Shown in pieces: positions 1 through 11,026 of a stretch of 36,719 nt of DNA. The DNA is from Candidatus Borkfalkia stercoripullorum (GTDB lineage Bacteria; Bacillota; Clostridia; Christensenellales; Borkfalkiaceae), in contig DWXC01000007.1 in NCBI GenBank assembly GCA_019119395.1, forward strand, positions 1 through 36,719, written 5' to 3'. Position numbers and translations under genes: made by a program. The notes below the pieces were generated by a model. The model was not told the DNA's origin. It was given only the letters and a program-made list of their open reading frames with translations, and searched no databases. Position 1 is the first letter of the stretch. Every line of letters begins with the position of its first letter.

Positions 1-18
1 ATTGTCATTGTGATTCAT
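1..18 (-). CDS. First codons of a gene leaving the left edge (partial)
   Basis: An ATG on the minus strand (16-18) is followed by five open codons (Asn-His-Asn-Asp-Asn) before the window ends. A GGAGG Shine-Dalgarno lies at 29-33, 10 nt upstream of the ATG, and a good sigma-A promoter (69-97) points the same way. Nothing can be said about the product. The start is inferred only from promoter, ribosome site and ATG being correctly ordered. Confidence 0.45.
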
Positions 19-68
19 TTCTCAATGTCCTCCATTCGTTTTGTGTGCAACTGGCAGGTCGCACCTCC

Positions 69-97
69 ATTATATACGAATGGAGTTATTTTTTCAA
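69..97 (-). promoter_or_regulatory. Sigma-A promoter reading out of the left edge, with palindrome
   Basis: On the minus strand TTGAAA (92-97) and TATAAT (69-74) are separated by exactly 17 nt. A 7-bp inverted repeat, CTCCATT at 65-71 and AATGGAG at 79-85, straddles the -10 box and could be an operator. On the plus strand the same repeat plus a T-run looks like a terminator, but no plus-strand gene ends here, so the promoter reading is preferred. Confidence 0.6.
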
Positions 98-126
98 TAC
101 CACATCGGCATAAGCCTATTCCTGAA

Positions 127-149
127 CCCCCAGACTATCTGGGGGTTTT
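127..149. other. Strong hairpin between operon end and next promoter
   Basis: CCCCCAGA (127-134) pairs perfectly with TCTGGGGG (138-145) around a 3-nt loop and is followed by TTTT on the plus strand. It looks like a plus-strand intrinsic terminator, but no plus-strand gene is visible upstream. It may simply insulate the leftward operon from the leftward promoter at 69-97. Confidence 0.4.
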
Positions 150-154
150 CGAAA

Positions 155-186
155 TACAAAAAGCCCCCGCTTGCGTCCGCGGGGGC
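155..186 (-). terminator. Intrinsic terminator of the ecf-truA-NYN gene string
   Basis: GCCCCCGC (163-170) pairs with GCGGGGGC (179-186), an 8-bp GC stem with an 8-nt loop, and on the minus strand it is followed by TTTTTGTA. It lies 16 nt past the stop of the 60-aa gene and ends the leftward gene string. Confidence 0.8.
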
Positions 187-201
187 AACTTCAAATGTTC
201 C

Positions 202-384
202 TTACCAGTCCTGTTTTTTCAGGGATTTCGATTTCACGTCGTCGTAATAGGAAAAATATTTCTCCTTTTCGCTCTCCGCTTTTTTGCCGCGGAGCATGGC
301 TTCCAGTTCGTCGGGAGTAAAGTCGGAAAGGTCGGCTTCCCCGTCGTAATCCGAAAAAAATTTGTAAAGATCCGCTTCCGACAC
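202..384 (-). CDS. 60-aa acidic hypothetical protein
   Basis: A 60-aa, acidic and Lys/Tyr-rich protein with no membrane segment or recognised domain. The middle (TPDELEAMLRGKKAE) looks helical. The ATG lies only 4 nt after the stop of the upstream NYN gene and the stop is followed by a strong terminator, so it is very probably the last gene of that operon and translationally coupled to it. I do not recognise the family. A partner or regulator of the NYN protein is possible from position alone. Confidence 0.65.
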   Translation of the reverse strand: MSEADLYKFFSDYDGEADLSDFTPDELEAMLRGKKAESEKEKYFSYYDDVKSKSLKKQDW

Positions 385-388
385 CTTT

Positions 389-1174
389 TTACCTCCTGCG
401 GTTTTTCCCGTCGCGCGGGGCCCGGGCGAGATACATGGTCGTGCCGTCCGCCTCGGTGCATACGGCGTATTTGCTGAGCGCGGGCATGATCTTTTCCATG
501 AGTTTTTTGAAAGAATTGCAGCCGAAGTTTTTGGGAATGAAATCGGCGTATTTCTGTTTCATTTCCATGGAGATCTGCGCGTAATACGCCTTGCCGTTGT
601 TGTCGTCGATCAGGCGGTCGATGATGTCGGCGAGGTCTTTTTTCTGCGAAGGGTCGATGATCTCGTTCTTTTCCTCTTTGGCGGCGGGCGCGGGCGCTTT
701 CGCTTTGCCGCCCTTGTCCTTTTTCGGCTTCTCCTTCTCCCGTTCGTCCGAAAGGAGATAGATATATTCGTTGAACGCGTTGACAAAGCCGGGGTTCACG
801 TTCCTGCCGCCCATGCCGATGACGACCTTATTGCGTTCGCGCAGTTCACGGACGAGGCGGGTATAGTCGCTGTCGCCCGCGGCGATGCAGAACACGTCCA
901 CGTCCTTTTCAAACAATACGATGAGCGCCTGAATGATGAGCGCGATGTCTATCGTGTTTTTGCGCGGCTGCACCTCGAACTGCTGTACCGCCGTCATCGA
1001 ATAGCGGTTGACCTCTTCCTTCCAGCCCTTGACCGAAGCTTTCGACCAATCGGCAAAAATGCGCTTGACCATGACGTTGCCGTAGTTGGAAGCCTCGTCG
1101 AAGATCTGTCTCGCGCTGTGCGCGGGCACGTTTTCCGCATCGATGAGAACCGCGACGTTTTTGACCTTTTCCAT
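389..1174 (-). CDS. NYN domain protein with C-terminal OST-HTH/LOTUS domain
   Basis: 261 aa. Residues about 5-145 form a LabA/DUF88-type NYN domain, a PIN-like fold: the acidic signature is visible as D12 in LIDAEN, an Asp in NTIDIAL and two in AAGDSDY. A Lys/Ala/Pro-rich linker (about 147-170) leads to a C-terminal segment (about 172-252) that fits an OST-HTH (LOTUS) module, a winged helix that binds RNA. Proteins of this architecture are predicted RNA-binding proteins or RNases; bacterial substrates are largely unknown. GGGAGG lies 5 nt before the ATG, supporting this start. It follows a membrane-protein gene by 78 nt and precedes a 60-aa gene by 4 nt, so it probably belongs to the tail of the ecf-truA transcript. 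The family call is firm; the activity is inferred. Confidence 0.85.
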   Translation of the reverse strand: MEKVKNVAVLIDAENVPAHSARQIFDEASNYGNVMVKRIFADWSKASVKGWKEEVNRYSMTAVQQFEVQPRKNTIDIALIIQALIVLFEKDVDVFCIAAGDSDYTRLVRELRERNKVVIGMGGRNVNPGFVNAFNEYIYLLSDEREKEKPKKDKGGKAKAPAPAAKEEKNEIIDPSQKKDLADIIDRLIDDNNGKAYYAQISMEMKQKYADFIPKNFGCNSFKKLMEKIMPALSKYAVCTEADGTTMYLARAPRDGKNRRR

Positions 1175-1252
1175 GATTCCTCCCTTTTATACACATCCTG
1201 ACCGCCGGTTGCGGCATACCTCCGACGCCGGCCGCGGCGACATGAGCGCGGT

Positions 1253-2131
1253 TCAGCCCTGATCCCCGCCGTCGTTTTTTCCGTCGCCGTTTTGCTGCGT
1301 GCCGCTCCCCGCAAAGGGATCGCCGCCGCCGCGAGGGTCGGGGAAATCACCGAACGGGTCGTCGGGCGAACGCGGGGGCTGCGGCTGCGCACCGGGCGTG
1401 CCGCCCTGCATTCCGCCGTACGGCTGCCTGCGGCGCTGCATCTCTTCCATGCGGGCGCGCATGTACGCGTCGAAATCGATCGCCTCCCTGTTGCGGACGG
1501 CAAAGATCGCGATCTGCGGCACAAGCACGAGCGCGGGCAGCCAGACCATGAGCACATTGCAGAGCCCGAGCATGAAATACCCGCCGGGCACATACCTTTT
1601 GAAAAACGCGATATAAACGAACACCGCGACGATCACGTAAATCCATTGGAAAATATTTGCCAGCGTATAACCGATATTCGCGACGTCCGCCACCCAGGTG
1701 ATCTCGTGCCCGACCGTATAGATGATGCCGCTTTCGGACGGAACAAGATAAATTTTATCCACGATGTAACCGTACAGCGTGGGAATATATTGCAACGCAA
1801 GCGAAACGGTCAGCAAAAATTCCGCCGCCGCAAGATAAATGCCGCACTTTTTGATAACGCTTTTCCCGAAGCGCATATCCCCCGCCAGTTCCCCGACGAG
1901 ATAGGACGTCGCCACGGGCACGAACGCGCACCATGCGAGATTCGGCTTCCCCGCGTTTTTCGCCATTTTCAGCAGCCCGATCGCGCGGAGCACGTACATG
2001 GCGATGTATACGCCCGCCGCAATGCCGATGGAAACGTATGCGGCCGTGGGCGCCTGCATGCGCCCCATATACGACATCGCGCCCGGGTCGAGAAAGAAAA
2101 ACACGGTACTGATGATCAGAAAAAATTCCAT
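1253..2131 (-). CDS. Multi-pass membrane protein with disordered C-terminus
   Basis: 292 aa from the ATG at 2131, chosen because AGAGG lies 7 nt upstream; the frame stays open further upstream but would run into truA. The N-terminal 210 residues carry about four to six hydrophobic segments (for example near 28-46, 100-125, 165-185 and 190-215). The last 80 residues are hydrophilic, rich in Gln, Gly, Pro and Asp, and probably disordered in the cytoplasm. A motif such as PNLAWCAFVPV after the first helices recalls small membrane proteins with cytoplasmic tails of unknown function. It lies 101 nt after truA on the same strand. I do not recognise a specific family and propose no function. Confidence 0.75.
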   Translation of the reverse strand: MEFFLIISTVFFFLDPGAMSYMGRMQAPTAAYVSIGIAAGVYIAMYVLRAIGLLKMAKNAGKPNLAWCAFVPVATSYLVGELAGDMRFGKSVIKKCGIYLAAAEFLLTVSLALQYIPTLYGYIVDKIYLVPSESGIIYTVGHEITWVADVANIGYTLANIFQWIYVIVAVFVYIAFFKRYVPGGYFMLGLCNVLMVWLPALVLVPQIAIFAVRNREAIDFDAYMRARMEEMQRRRQPYGGMQGGTPGAQPQPPRSPDDPFGDFPDPRGGGDPFAGSGTQQNGDGKNDGGDQG

Positions 2132-2232
2132 AAAAAACCTCTTTATGCGGACTTGCCTTGGCCGTCCGCCGGCCGTTACAGGCCGCATGACCGCCCTCCT
2201 CGAAGGGCATTCGTGAAAGAACCGCGCCCGCC

Positions 2233-3003
2233 TTATTCCCCGAACAGGGGGAAACCGTAATCGACGGAAAGAAGGGTCAGCCCCTTGGCGGGCATCGTTT
2301 TGCTCAAAACCTCCCTGTCTCCCGTCCGCAAAGCAGCGAGGATCTCTTTTTCGGAAAGCCTCCCCGCTCCGAACGCGAGAACCGCGCCCGCCATGATTCG
2401 TACCATATTGTAAAGAAAACCGTTTCCGCACACGTCGAAAGATACGCACGGCACGCCGAAGCGCATCTGCTCCCCGACCGCCGCCGAATAAACGGTGCGC
2501 ACCGTCGTTTTGACCGAAGAACCCGACGCGGAAAACGCCGCGAAATCGTGCTCCCCTTCCAACAATGCCGCGCAAGCTTTCATGCGGGCGGGGTCGGGCC
2601 TCTCACCGGAACGCACCGCGTACCGTTCCATCAGCGGATGTTCCCGTCTCGAGAGGTACACGCAATAGCGGTAAGTTTTTTTCTTTGCCGAGCGGCAGGC
2701 GTCGAATTCTTCGGGCACGGCGGCGCTTTTGAGCACGCGCACGTCCTGCGGAAGGCATGCGTTGAGCGCGTCGGCGATCTTTTCGGGCGCGATCTTTATA
2801 TTTTCGTCAAAGGGAAAATTACATACCTGCCCCGCCGCATGCACGCCCGCGTCCGTCCTTCCGCTGCCCGTAACGCGCACGGAGAGCGAAAAGGCCCGCG
2901 AGAGGGCGCTTTCCAGTTCGTACTGTACCGTCCTGCCGTTTTTTTGTATCTGCCAGCCGGAAAAATCCGTCCCGTCATAGCAGACGAGAAGCGCAACGTT
3001 CAT
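2233..3003 (-). CDS. truA: tRNA pseudouridine(38-40) synthase TruA
   Basis: 256 aa, a normal length for TruA. It isomerises uridine to pseudouridine at positions 38-40 in the anticodon arm of tRNAs. The catalytic motif GRTDAGVHA is intact with the nucleophile Asp at residue 51, and the N-terminal YDGTDFSGWQ and central KTYRYCVYLSRREHP segments are typical of the family. The gene follows ecfT by 45 nt, as in many Firmicutes, where truA sits just downstream of the ECF transporter genes. The ribosomal genes rplM and rpsI that often follow are absent; a membrane-protein gene is found instead. Confidence 0.97.
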   Translation of the reverse strand: MNVALLVCYDGTDFSGWQIQKNGRTVQYELESALSRAFSLSVRVTGSGRTDAGVHAAGQVCNFPFDENIKIAPEKIADALNACLPQDVRVLKSAAVPEEFDACRSAKKKTYRYCVYLSRREHPLMERYAVRSGERPDPARMKACAALLEGEHDFAAFSASGSSVKTTVRTVYSAAVGEQMRFGVPCVSFDVCGNGFLYNMVRIMAGAVLAFGAGRLSEKEILAALRTGDREVLSKTMPAKGLTLLSVDYGFPLFGE

Positions 3004-3048
3004 AATTTTGTACCGGAAATGCGCGCAACGTATGCCGCATTTTATGAC

Positions 3049-3897
3049 TTAACCCAAAAAATATGCCAAAATTTCGAATTTGCCGCCCAGATAAATATTC
3101 AGGAACACGATGCCCGTGATGAGCGCCGCCACGACCAAAAGCCCCACGAGATCGCGCCATGTAAACCTGAGTTTTTTGTACTTCGTTCTGCCCTTCGCCC
3201 CGCTGTAACAGCGCGCGTCCATCGCGTCGCCGAGGTCTTCCGCCCTGCGGAAAGCGGATACGAGCAGAGGGATCAGGATGGGTACGACCGCTTTCGCGCG
3301 GGAGATCAGCCCGCCCGTTTCGAAGTTCGCGCCCCTCGCCTTCTGCGCCGCGACGATGCGGTTGGTCTCGTCCATCAGCGTAGGGATGAAGCGGAGCGCG
3401 ATGCTCATGATGAGCGCGAGTTCGTGCACGGGGAATCTGATCCATTTAAGGGGGGTCAGAAGGCTTTCGATGCCGTCCGTCAGCGCGACGGGCGTCGTCG
3501 TGAGGGTCAGGATCGACGTGCCCATGACGAGCAGGAACAATCTGAGCGCGAGGAAGATCATATTGACGATCGACTCGTACGTGATCGTGATGATCCACCA
3601 GTCGACGAGGGGTTCGTAAGAACTTTCCCCCGAGTAAAAGAACAAATTGAGTATCGCGGTGAAAACGATGAGGAAGAGGATCATCTTCACCGAGCGCAGC
3701 ACCCTGCCGAAGGGCACGCGCGAAAAGACGATCGCCAGAACGAGGAACAGGATGACCGCCGCGAGCCCGAAAAAGTTTTTCGCTATAAAGATCGCGACGA
3801 TAAAGGCGATCATCAGGACGATCTTCGCGCGGGCGTCCATGTTGTGCACGAAGGATTTTGCGGGATAGTACTGCCCGAAAGTGACGTCATTGAGCAT
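3049..3897 (-). CDS. ecfT: ECF transporter transmembrane component EcfT
   Basis: 282 aa from the ATG at 3897, which has AAGGAGG 8 nt upstream and overlaps the end of ecfA2 by 11 nt; an in-frame start 36 nt further up is less likely. It is the shared membrane scaffold of group II energy-coupling-factor transporters and couples the two ATPases to vitamin-binding S components. About five hydrophobic segments are visible. The two ATPase-coupling motifs are present: Ala-Arg-Gly at about 187-189 and Ala-Arg-Cys at about 228-230, a variant of the usual second ARG. No S component is encoded in the window, so the module probably serves several S subunits encoded elsewhere. Confidence 0.95.
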   Translation of the reverse strand: MLNDVTFGQYYPAKSFVHNMDARAKIVLMIAFIVAIFIAKNFFGLAAVILFLVLAIVFSRVPFGRVLRSVKMILFLIVFTAILNLFFYSGESSYEPLVDWWIITITYESIVNMIFLALRLFLLVMGTSILTLTTTPVALTDGIESLLTPLKWIRFPVHELALIMSIALRFIPTLMDETNRIVAAQKARGANFETGGLISRAKAVVPILIPLLVSAFRRAEDLGDAMDARCYSGAKGRTKYKKLRFTWRDLVGLLVVAALITGIVFLNIYLGGKFEILAYFLG

Positions 3898-4834
3898 CTT
3901 CCGCGCCTCCTTCTCCGTCCGATGCGGGACCATCCGCTTTTGCGGCGAACGTCTCCCCCGTTTTGGAAACGCCGCCGCCCGAACGGGCGTACAGTTCCAG
4001 CACTTTGGAGATAAAATCGTCGCAGGTGAAATCGGTGTCTATTTCGATGCCGCGCTCTTTGAGGATGCGCGCGCATTTCGCCGTGACGGGGATGTCCAGC
4101 CCCAGGCCGATGAGCTCGTCCGAACGGCGGAAAATTTCGGCGGGCGTGCCCTCCATGACCACCTTTCCGTCCGAAAAGACGGCGGCGCGGGTGCAGTTTT
4201 CGGCGATCTCGTCCATATCGTGCGAGACGACGACGATCGTCTTGCACCACCCGCCGTGGATGGCGTGCAGAAGTTCCATGATCTCCCGTTTGCCGAGGGG
4301 GTCGAGCCCCGCCGCGGGTTCGTCGAGGATGAGCACTTCGGGTTTGGTGACGATGACGCCCGCGATGGCGGCGCGCCTCTTCTGCCCCCCCGAAAGTTCG
4401 AAAGGAGACCTGTCCTTTACGTCCTCGTAGCCGAGGCCGACCGTTTCGAGCGCCTCCCTGACCGCTTTGCGCTTATCCTCTTCGCTCATGTCCTTGCGGA
4501 AATTTTTCAGCCCGAACATGACGTCTTTTTCCACCGTTTCGGCAAAGAGCTGGTATTCGGGGTACTGAAAGACCATCCCCACTTTGCTGCGCAGTTCCAA
4601 AAAATTACACTTTTTTTCGGAGAGGTCGTACTCGCCCACTTTAAGGAAGCCGCCCGTGAGTTTGATGAGGGCGTTGAGGTGCTGCACGAAAGTGGACTTG
4701 CCGCTGCCCGTGTGCCCGATGATCCCGAAAAACTCCCCTTCCTCGATGACGATGTCTACCCCTTTGAGCGCCTGCGAAGCGAACGGGGACTTCGGGTTGT
4801 ACGTATAGGTCAGCCCTTTCGCAATGATCCGCAT
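3887..4834 (-). CDS. ecfA2: ECF transporter ATPase EcfA2 (EcfA')
   Basis: 315 aa ABC ATPase. Walker A GHTGSGKST is at residues 40-48, the signature ELSGGQKRRA and Walker B LILDEPAAGLDP follow, and the switch His is in VVSHDMDE. The order of the two ATPases and the PAAGLDP wording fit EcfA2. The C-terminal extension of about 25 residues is Ala/Gly/Glu-rich and looks unstructured. The start overlaps the end of ecfA1 by 25 nt and the stop overlaps ecfT, so the three subunits are translationally coupled, in line with a fixed A1:A2:T assembly. Confidence 0.95.
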   Translation of the reverse strand: MRIIAKGLTYTYNPKSPFASQALKGVDIVIEEGEFFGIIGHTGSGKSTFVQHLNALIKLTGGFLKVGEYDLSEKKCNFLELRSKVGMVFQYPEYQLFAETVEKDVMFGLKNFRKDMSEEDKRKAVREALETVGLGYEDVKDRSPFELSGGQKRRAAIAGVIVTKPEVLILDEPAAGLDPLGKREIMELLHAIHGGWCKTIVVVSHDMDEIAENCTRAAVFSDGKVVMEGTPAEIFRRSDELIGLGLDIPVTAKCARILKERGIEIDTDFTCDDFISKVLELYARSGGGVSKTGETFAAKADGPASDGEGGAEDAQ

Positions 4835-5646
4835 ATTTCCTCCGCAAGTTCTTCCGCGTTGAACGCGCCCTTCACGGGCATGCCGCCCTCCGCAAGTTTT
4901 TTGGAAATGTAAGCCGCGCGCGGCAGGGTCAGGTTGTAAGATTCCAGTTCGTCCGCGCGGGAAAAAATTTCTTCGGGCGTGCCGTCCATGACGATCTCGC
5001 CGCGGTGCATGACGACCGCCCTGCCCGCTTCGAGCGCCTCGTCCATAAAATGGGTAATGAGGATGACCGTCATCCCGCGCTCTTTGTTGAGCCTTTTTAC
5101 GACGTCCATGACCTCGCGCCGGCCCTTGGGGTCGAGCATGGCGGTGGATTCGTCGAGGATCATGATCTTCGGCATGACGGCGAGCACGCCCGCAATGGCG
5201 ATGCGCTGTTTCTGCCCGCCCGAAAGGCGGGAAGGCGTTGCCTGGCGGAACGCCTGCATCCCCACCGCGTCCAGCGCGAAGTCGATGCGTTTGCCGATCT
5301 CCTCCCGCGGCACGCCGATGTTTTCGGGGCCGAAAGCCACGTCGTCCTCCACGATGGAGGCGACCGTCTGGTTGTCGGGGTTCTGAAAGACCATGCCCGC
5401 GCTCTTGCGGATCTCGAAGGTGTTTTTCTGCTCGGAAGTATCCAGTCCGAAAACGGTCACCGTCCCCTCTGTAGGCACGAGCAGGGCGTTGATCATTTTG
5501 GCGAGGGTGGATTTGCCGCTGCCGTTCCTTCCCAGCACGGCGACGAATTCGCCTTCTTCCACCGAGAGGGTGACCCCGTTGACGGCGAACTCCCCTTCCT
5601 CTTCCCTGTATGAAAATTTTACGTTTTCGAAACTGACCGCTTTCAT
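4810..5646 (-). CDS. ecfA1: ECF transporter ATPase EcfA1
   Basis: 278 aa ABC ATPase, first gene of the ecf operon. Walker A GRNGSGKST lies at residues 39-47; the signature is RLSGGQKQRIA and the Walker B is MILDESTAMLDP, where the Ser after the catalytic Glu is typical of EcfA1. With EcfA2 it powers the substrate-binding S subunit toggling through EcfT. The ATG at 5646 has no Shine-Dalgarno (upstream bases ATAGAACC), and a TATAAT box ends 8 nt before it, so the mRNA may start at or next to the AUG. Confidence 0.95.
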   Translation of the reverse strand: MKAVSFENVKFSYREEEGEFAVNGVTLSVEEGEFVAVLGRNGSGKSTLAKMINALLVPTEGTVTVFGLDTSEQKNTFEIRKSAGMVFQNPDNQTVASIVEDDVAFGPENIGVPREEIGKRIDFALDAVGMQAFRQATPSRLSGGQKQRIAIAGVLAVMPKIMILDESTAMLDPKGRREVMDVVKRLNKERGMTVILITHFMDEALEAGRAVVMHRGEIVMDGTPEEIFSRADELESYNLTLPRAAYISKKLAEGGMPVKGAFNAEELAEEICGSLRKG

Positions 5647-5654
5647 GGTTCTAT

Positions 5655-5683
5655 ATTATAGCAAATGCGGAAAAATTTCACAA
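5655..5683 (-). promoter_or_regulatory. Promoter of the ecf operon, abutting the start codon
   Basis: On the minus strand TTGTGA (5678-5683) and TATAAT (5655-5660) are 17 nt apart. Only 8 nt separate the -10 box from the ecfA1 ATG, too little for a normal leader with a ribosome site. Confidence 0.65.
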
Positions 5684-5765
5684 CGATTTTGACCCCGCAT
5701 TCCCGCGATTTCATCTTTCTATTATAAATATTTAACAAATTTGTCCTTTTTATATCGATGTTTCA

Positions 5766-5794
5766 TTGACTATTTCCGAAAAAACAATTATAAT
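5766..5794 (+). promoter_or_regulatory. Sigma-A promoter of the PFOR gene
   Basis: TTGACT (5766-5771), a 17-nt spacer and TATAAT (5789-5794) form a near-consensus promoter. Transcription should start near 5801, giving a leader of about 70 nt with GGAGG at 5855-5859 before the ATG at 5871. The strength suits a central catabolic enzyme. Confidence 0.85.
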
Positions 5795-5849
5795 AATCGT
5801 GAACGTGCCGAAAAACCGCGCGTTTTATCACAATCAGGAAAATTTATAG

Positions 5850-9398
<3,549 letters not shown>

Positions 9399-9422
9399 GT
9401 CTTTATTCCGATAAAACGAACC

Positions 9423-9460
9423 CCGCCCCGCAGCCGTTCGGCTGCGGGGCGGACTTTTTT
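9423..9460 (+). terminator. Intrinsic terminator of the PFOR gene
   Basis: A perfect 13-bp stem, CCGCCCCGCAGCC (9423-9435) with its complement (9440-9452), a 4-nt GTTC loop and TTTTTT at 9455-9460. It lies 24 nt past the stop codon. Confidence 0.95.
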
Positions 9461-9575
9461 GCGCCTCGGATTTTTTGCTTGTTTTTTTGTTGCACGTTTT
9501 TTGCCGCGAGGCGTTTTCCGGCACGGCATAACGTTGTCCGCGCGCCGCGCGGCGGAAAAGCCGGCCGAAGCGAAA

Positions 9576-9620
9576 CGGGCGGAGCGCCGCAAATATGCGG
9601 CGCTCCGCCCGTCATTTTTT
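9576..9620. terminator. Second strong hairpin, probably bidirectional terminator
   Basis: A perfect 15-bp stem (9576-9590 with 9597-9611) and loop AAATAT, followed on the plus strand by TCATTTTTT. It sits between the convergent ends of the PFOR gene and the 75-aa gene. On the minus strand the tail is weaker (CGTTTCGCTTC) but it starts 28 nt after that stop codon. The DNA between 9461 and 9575 holds T-runs and short inverted repeats but no gene. Confidence 0.7.
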
Positions 9621-9638
9621 ACGCAAAAGGGCGGCGGG

Positions 9639-9866
9639 TCAATCCAGCCCTTCGCCGCTGCGCAATTTATAAGCGATATAGTCGAGACAGCGTATTTTCT
9701 TTTCCGCGCCGTGTACCTCTTCCAAAAGCCGCGCGCGGCGGCCTGCCAGAATTTTCAGCTGACCGCAGCCGTTTTTCTGCTGCGCCAGGCGGAGAAATTC
9801 TTCCGCCTCTTCGGGAGTCAGCCCCGCATCCGAAAGGCATTGCCTGATATCGCAACCGCAAGACAT
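9639..9866 (-). CDS. 75-aa Cys-rich hypothetical protein
   Basis: 75 aa with an N-terminal Cys cluster (C3, C5, C10) and further Cys near 34 and 59; the rest is predicted helical (GLTPEEAEEFLRLAQQ; RARLLEEVHGAEKKI). AGGAGG lies 8 nt upstream of the ATG and a near-perfect promoter precedes it, so it is a real, well-expressed small gene. It looks like short conserved clostridial proteins of the same layout that end in a cysteine-aspartate-tyrosine helix, function unknown to me. It is transcribed divergently from a LysR regulator, and LysR proteins often control the divergent gene. Confidence 0.8.
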   Translation of the reverse strand: MSCGCDIRQCLSDAGLTPEEAEEFLRLAQQKNGCGQLKILAGRRARLLEEVHGAEKKIRCLDYIAYKLRSGEGLD

Positions 9867-9887
9867 ATTTCCATCCTCCTGATCAGC

Positions 9888-9916
9888 ATTATAAAGCCGA
9901 CGTTCCGAAAAGTCAA
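9888..9916 (-). promoter_or_regulatory. Promoter of the 75-aa gene
   Basis: On the minus strand TTGACT (9911-9916), 17 nt, TATAAT (9888-9893). Transcription would start near 9881, 15 nt before the ATG, leaving room for AGGAGG. Confidence 0.85.
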
Positions 9917-10019
9917 ATACTTATATTTTATACATGCCGATACGGCGGGCGCATAGTTTTTTCCGCAAGTACGCCGCGGCGACATATAGCGTTTTTGACG
10001 GGAAAACCAAAAATTATGC

Positions 10020-10048
10020 TTGACGGCTATACATCCGCATGATATACT
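10020..10048 (+). promoter_or_regulatory. Promoter of the LysR gene
   Basis: TTGACG (10020-10025), a 17-nt spacer and TATACT (10043-10048). The region between the two divergent -35 boxes (9917-10019) holds an ATGC/GCAT inverted repeat around 9937-9957 that could be a LysR site, but I could not assign it with confidence. Confidence 0.8.
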
Positions 10049-10067
10049 TTAAAAAAGGAGAACGGCC

Positions 10068-10961
10068 ATGGACATCTTGCAAATGAAATATTTTCTCGCG
10101 GTCGCGCGGGAAGAGAACATATCGAGGGCGGCGGAGTACCTTTACATCACCCAGCCCAGCCTTACGCGGCAGATACAGAACATGGAAAAGGAGATCGGAC
10201 GCCCCCTCTTCGAGCGCGGAGGCCGCAAAATGACGCTGACCGAAACGGGCATGATGCTCAAAAAACGCGCGGAAGAGATCGTCTCCCTCTACGAAAAGAC
10301 GGAAACCGAACTGATGCGCCCGCCCACGGAGATCGGCGGGGACGTGACGATCGGCGGAGGCGAAACGTATGCGATGAAACTCATCGCGGACACGGCGATG
10401 AGCCTGCGGGACGAATACCCGAACATCCGCTTTCATCTGCACAGCGGCGACATCGAGGACATCTGCGAACGGCTGGACAAAGGCCTGATCGACTTCGGCG
10501 TGGTGATCGACCCCGCAGACCTGACAAAATACGAACATCTGCGGCTGCCCGTGACGGACAAGTGGGGCATCGTGATGCGAAAGGACAATCCCCTCGCGGA
10601 AAAGGAAGGCATCTCCCCGGAAGACCTGCAAGGCATTCCGCTCATCCATTCTCGCCACGCGTTCAGCCGCGGGCACGTCGTCGACTGGTTCGGCGGCACG
10701 GACGGGCTGAACATAGCGGCGACGTTCAACCTGCTGTACAACGCCGCGCTCATGGCAAAGGCGGGCGTGGGCGTCGTTCTGAGCATAGACAAACTGTGCA
10801 ACACATCGGAGGAAAGCGAACTCTGTTTCCGTCCCCTTTCGCCGCCCCTCGAATCGCGGTTGAACGTGATCTGGAAAAAATATCAGATATTTTCGAGCGC
10901 CGCACAGCTGTTCCTCGCGCGCCTGCGCGAAAAGATCGCCGCGTTTCCCGAAAAAGCATAA
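10068..10961 (+). CDS. LysR family transcriptional regulator
   Basis: 297 aa, standard LysR length. The N-terminal winged helix (residues 1-60) shows MKYFLAVAREENISRAAEYL and ITQPSLTRQIQNMEKEIG, the classic recognition helix, followed by the co-inducer domain with substrate-binding folds (about 90-290). AAGGAG lies 7 nt before the ATG. The divergent 75-aa gene is the obvious candidate target. The effector cannot be predicted. The convergent terminator at 10974-11007 separates it from the ABC exporter genes. Confidence 0.95.
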   Translation: MDILQMKYFLAVAREENISRAAEYLYITQPSLTRQIQNMEKEIGRPLFERGGRKMTLTETGMMLKKRAEEIVSLYEKTETELMRPPTEIGGDVTIGGGETYAMKLIADTAMSLRDEYPNIRFHLHSGDIEDICERLDKGLIDFGVVIDPADLTKYEHLRLPVTDKWGIVMRKDNPLAEKEGISPEDLQGIPLIHSRHAFSRGHVVDWFGGTDGLNIAATFNLLYNAALMAKAGVGVVLSIDKLCNTSEESELCFRPLSPPLESRLNVIWKKYQIFSSAAQLFLARLREKIAAFPEKA

Positions 10962-10973
10962 CTGCAAAAAGGC

Positions 10974-11007
10974 AAAGCCTCCCCGCAAACAGGCAGGGGG
11001 GCTTTTT
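10974..11007. terminator. Bidirectional terminator between LysR and ABC exporter genes
   Basis: AAAGCC (10974-10979) and CCCC (10981-10984) pair with GGGG (10996-10999) and GGCTTT (11000-11005) with one bulged T. It is followed by TTTTT on the plus strand and by TTTGCCTTTTT on the minus strand, so it can serve both convergent genes. Confidence 0.85.
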
Positions 11008-11026
11008 CTGTTCCCGCAAACGGAAA

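Noticed and set aside
65-94. Plus-strand intrinsic terminator (7-bp stem plus T-run)
   Set aside because: The T-run is the spacer of a good minus-strand promoter and no plus-strand gene ends upstream within the window.
2548-4014. 488-codon plus-strand frame across truA and ecfT
   Set aside because: Antisense shadow of two confidently identified genes, rich in Arg, His and Asp, with no start signal.
9937-9957. LysR binding site between the divergent promoters
   Set aside because: An ATGC/GCAT inverted repeat is present, but its spacing does not clearly match the T-N11-A rule, so it is mentioned only as a possibility.
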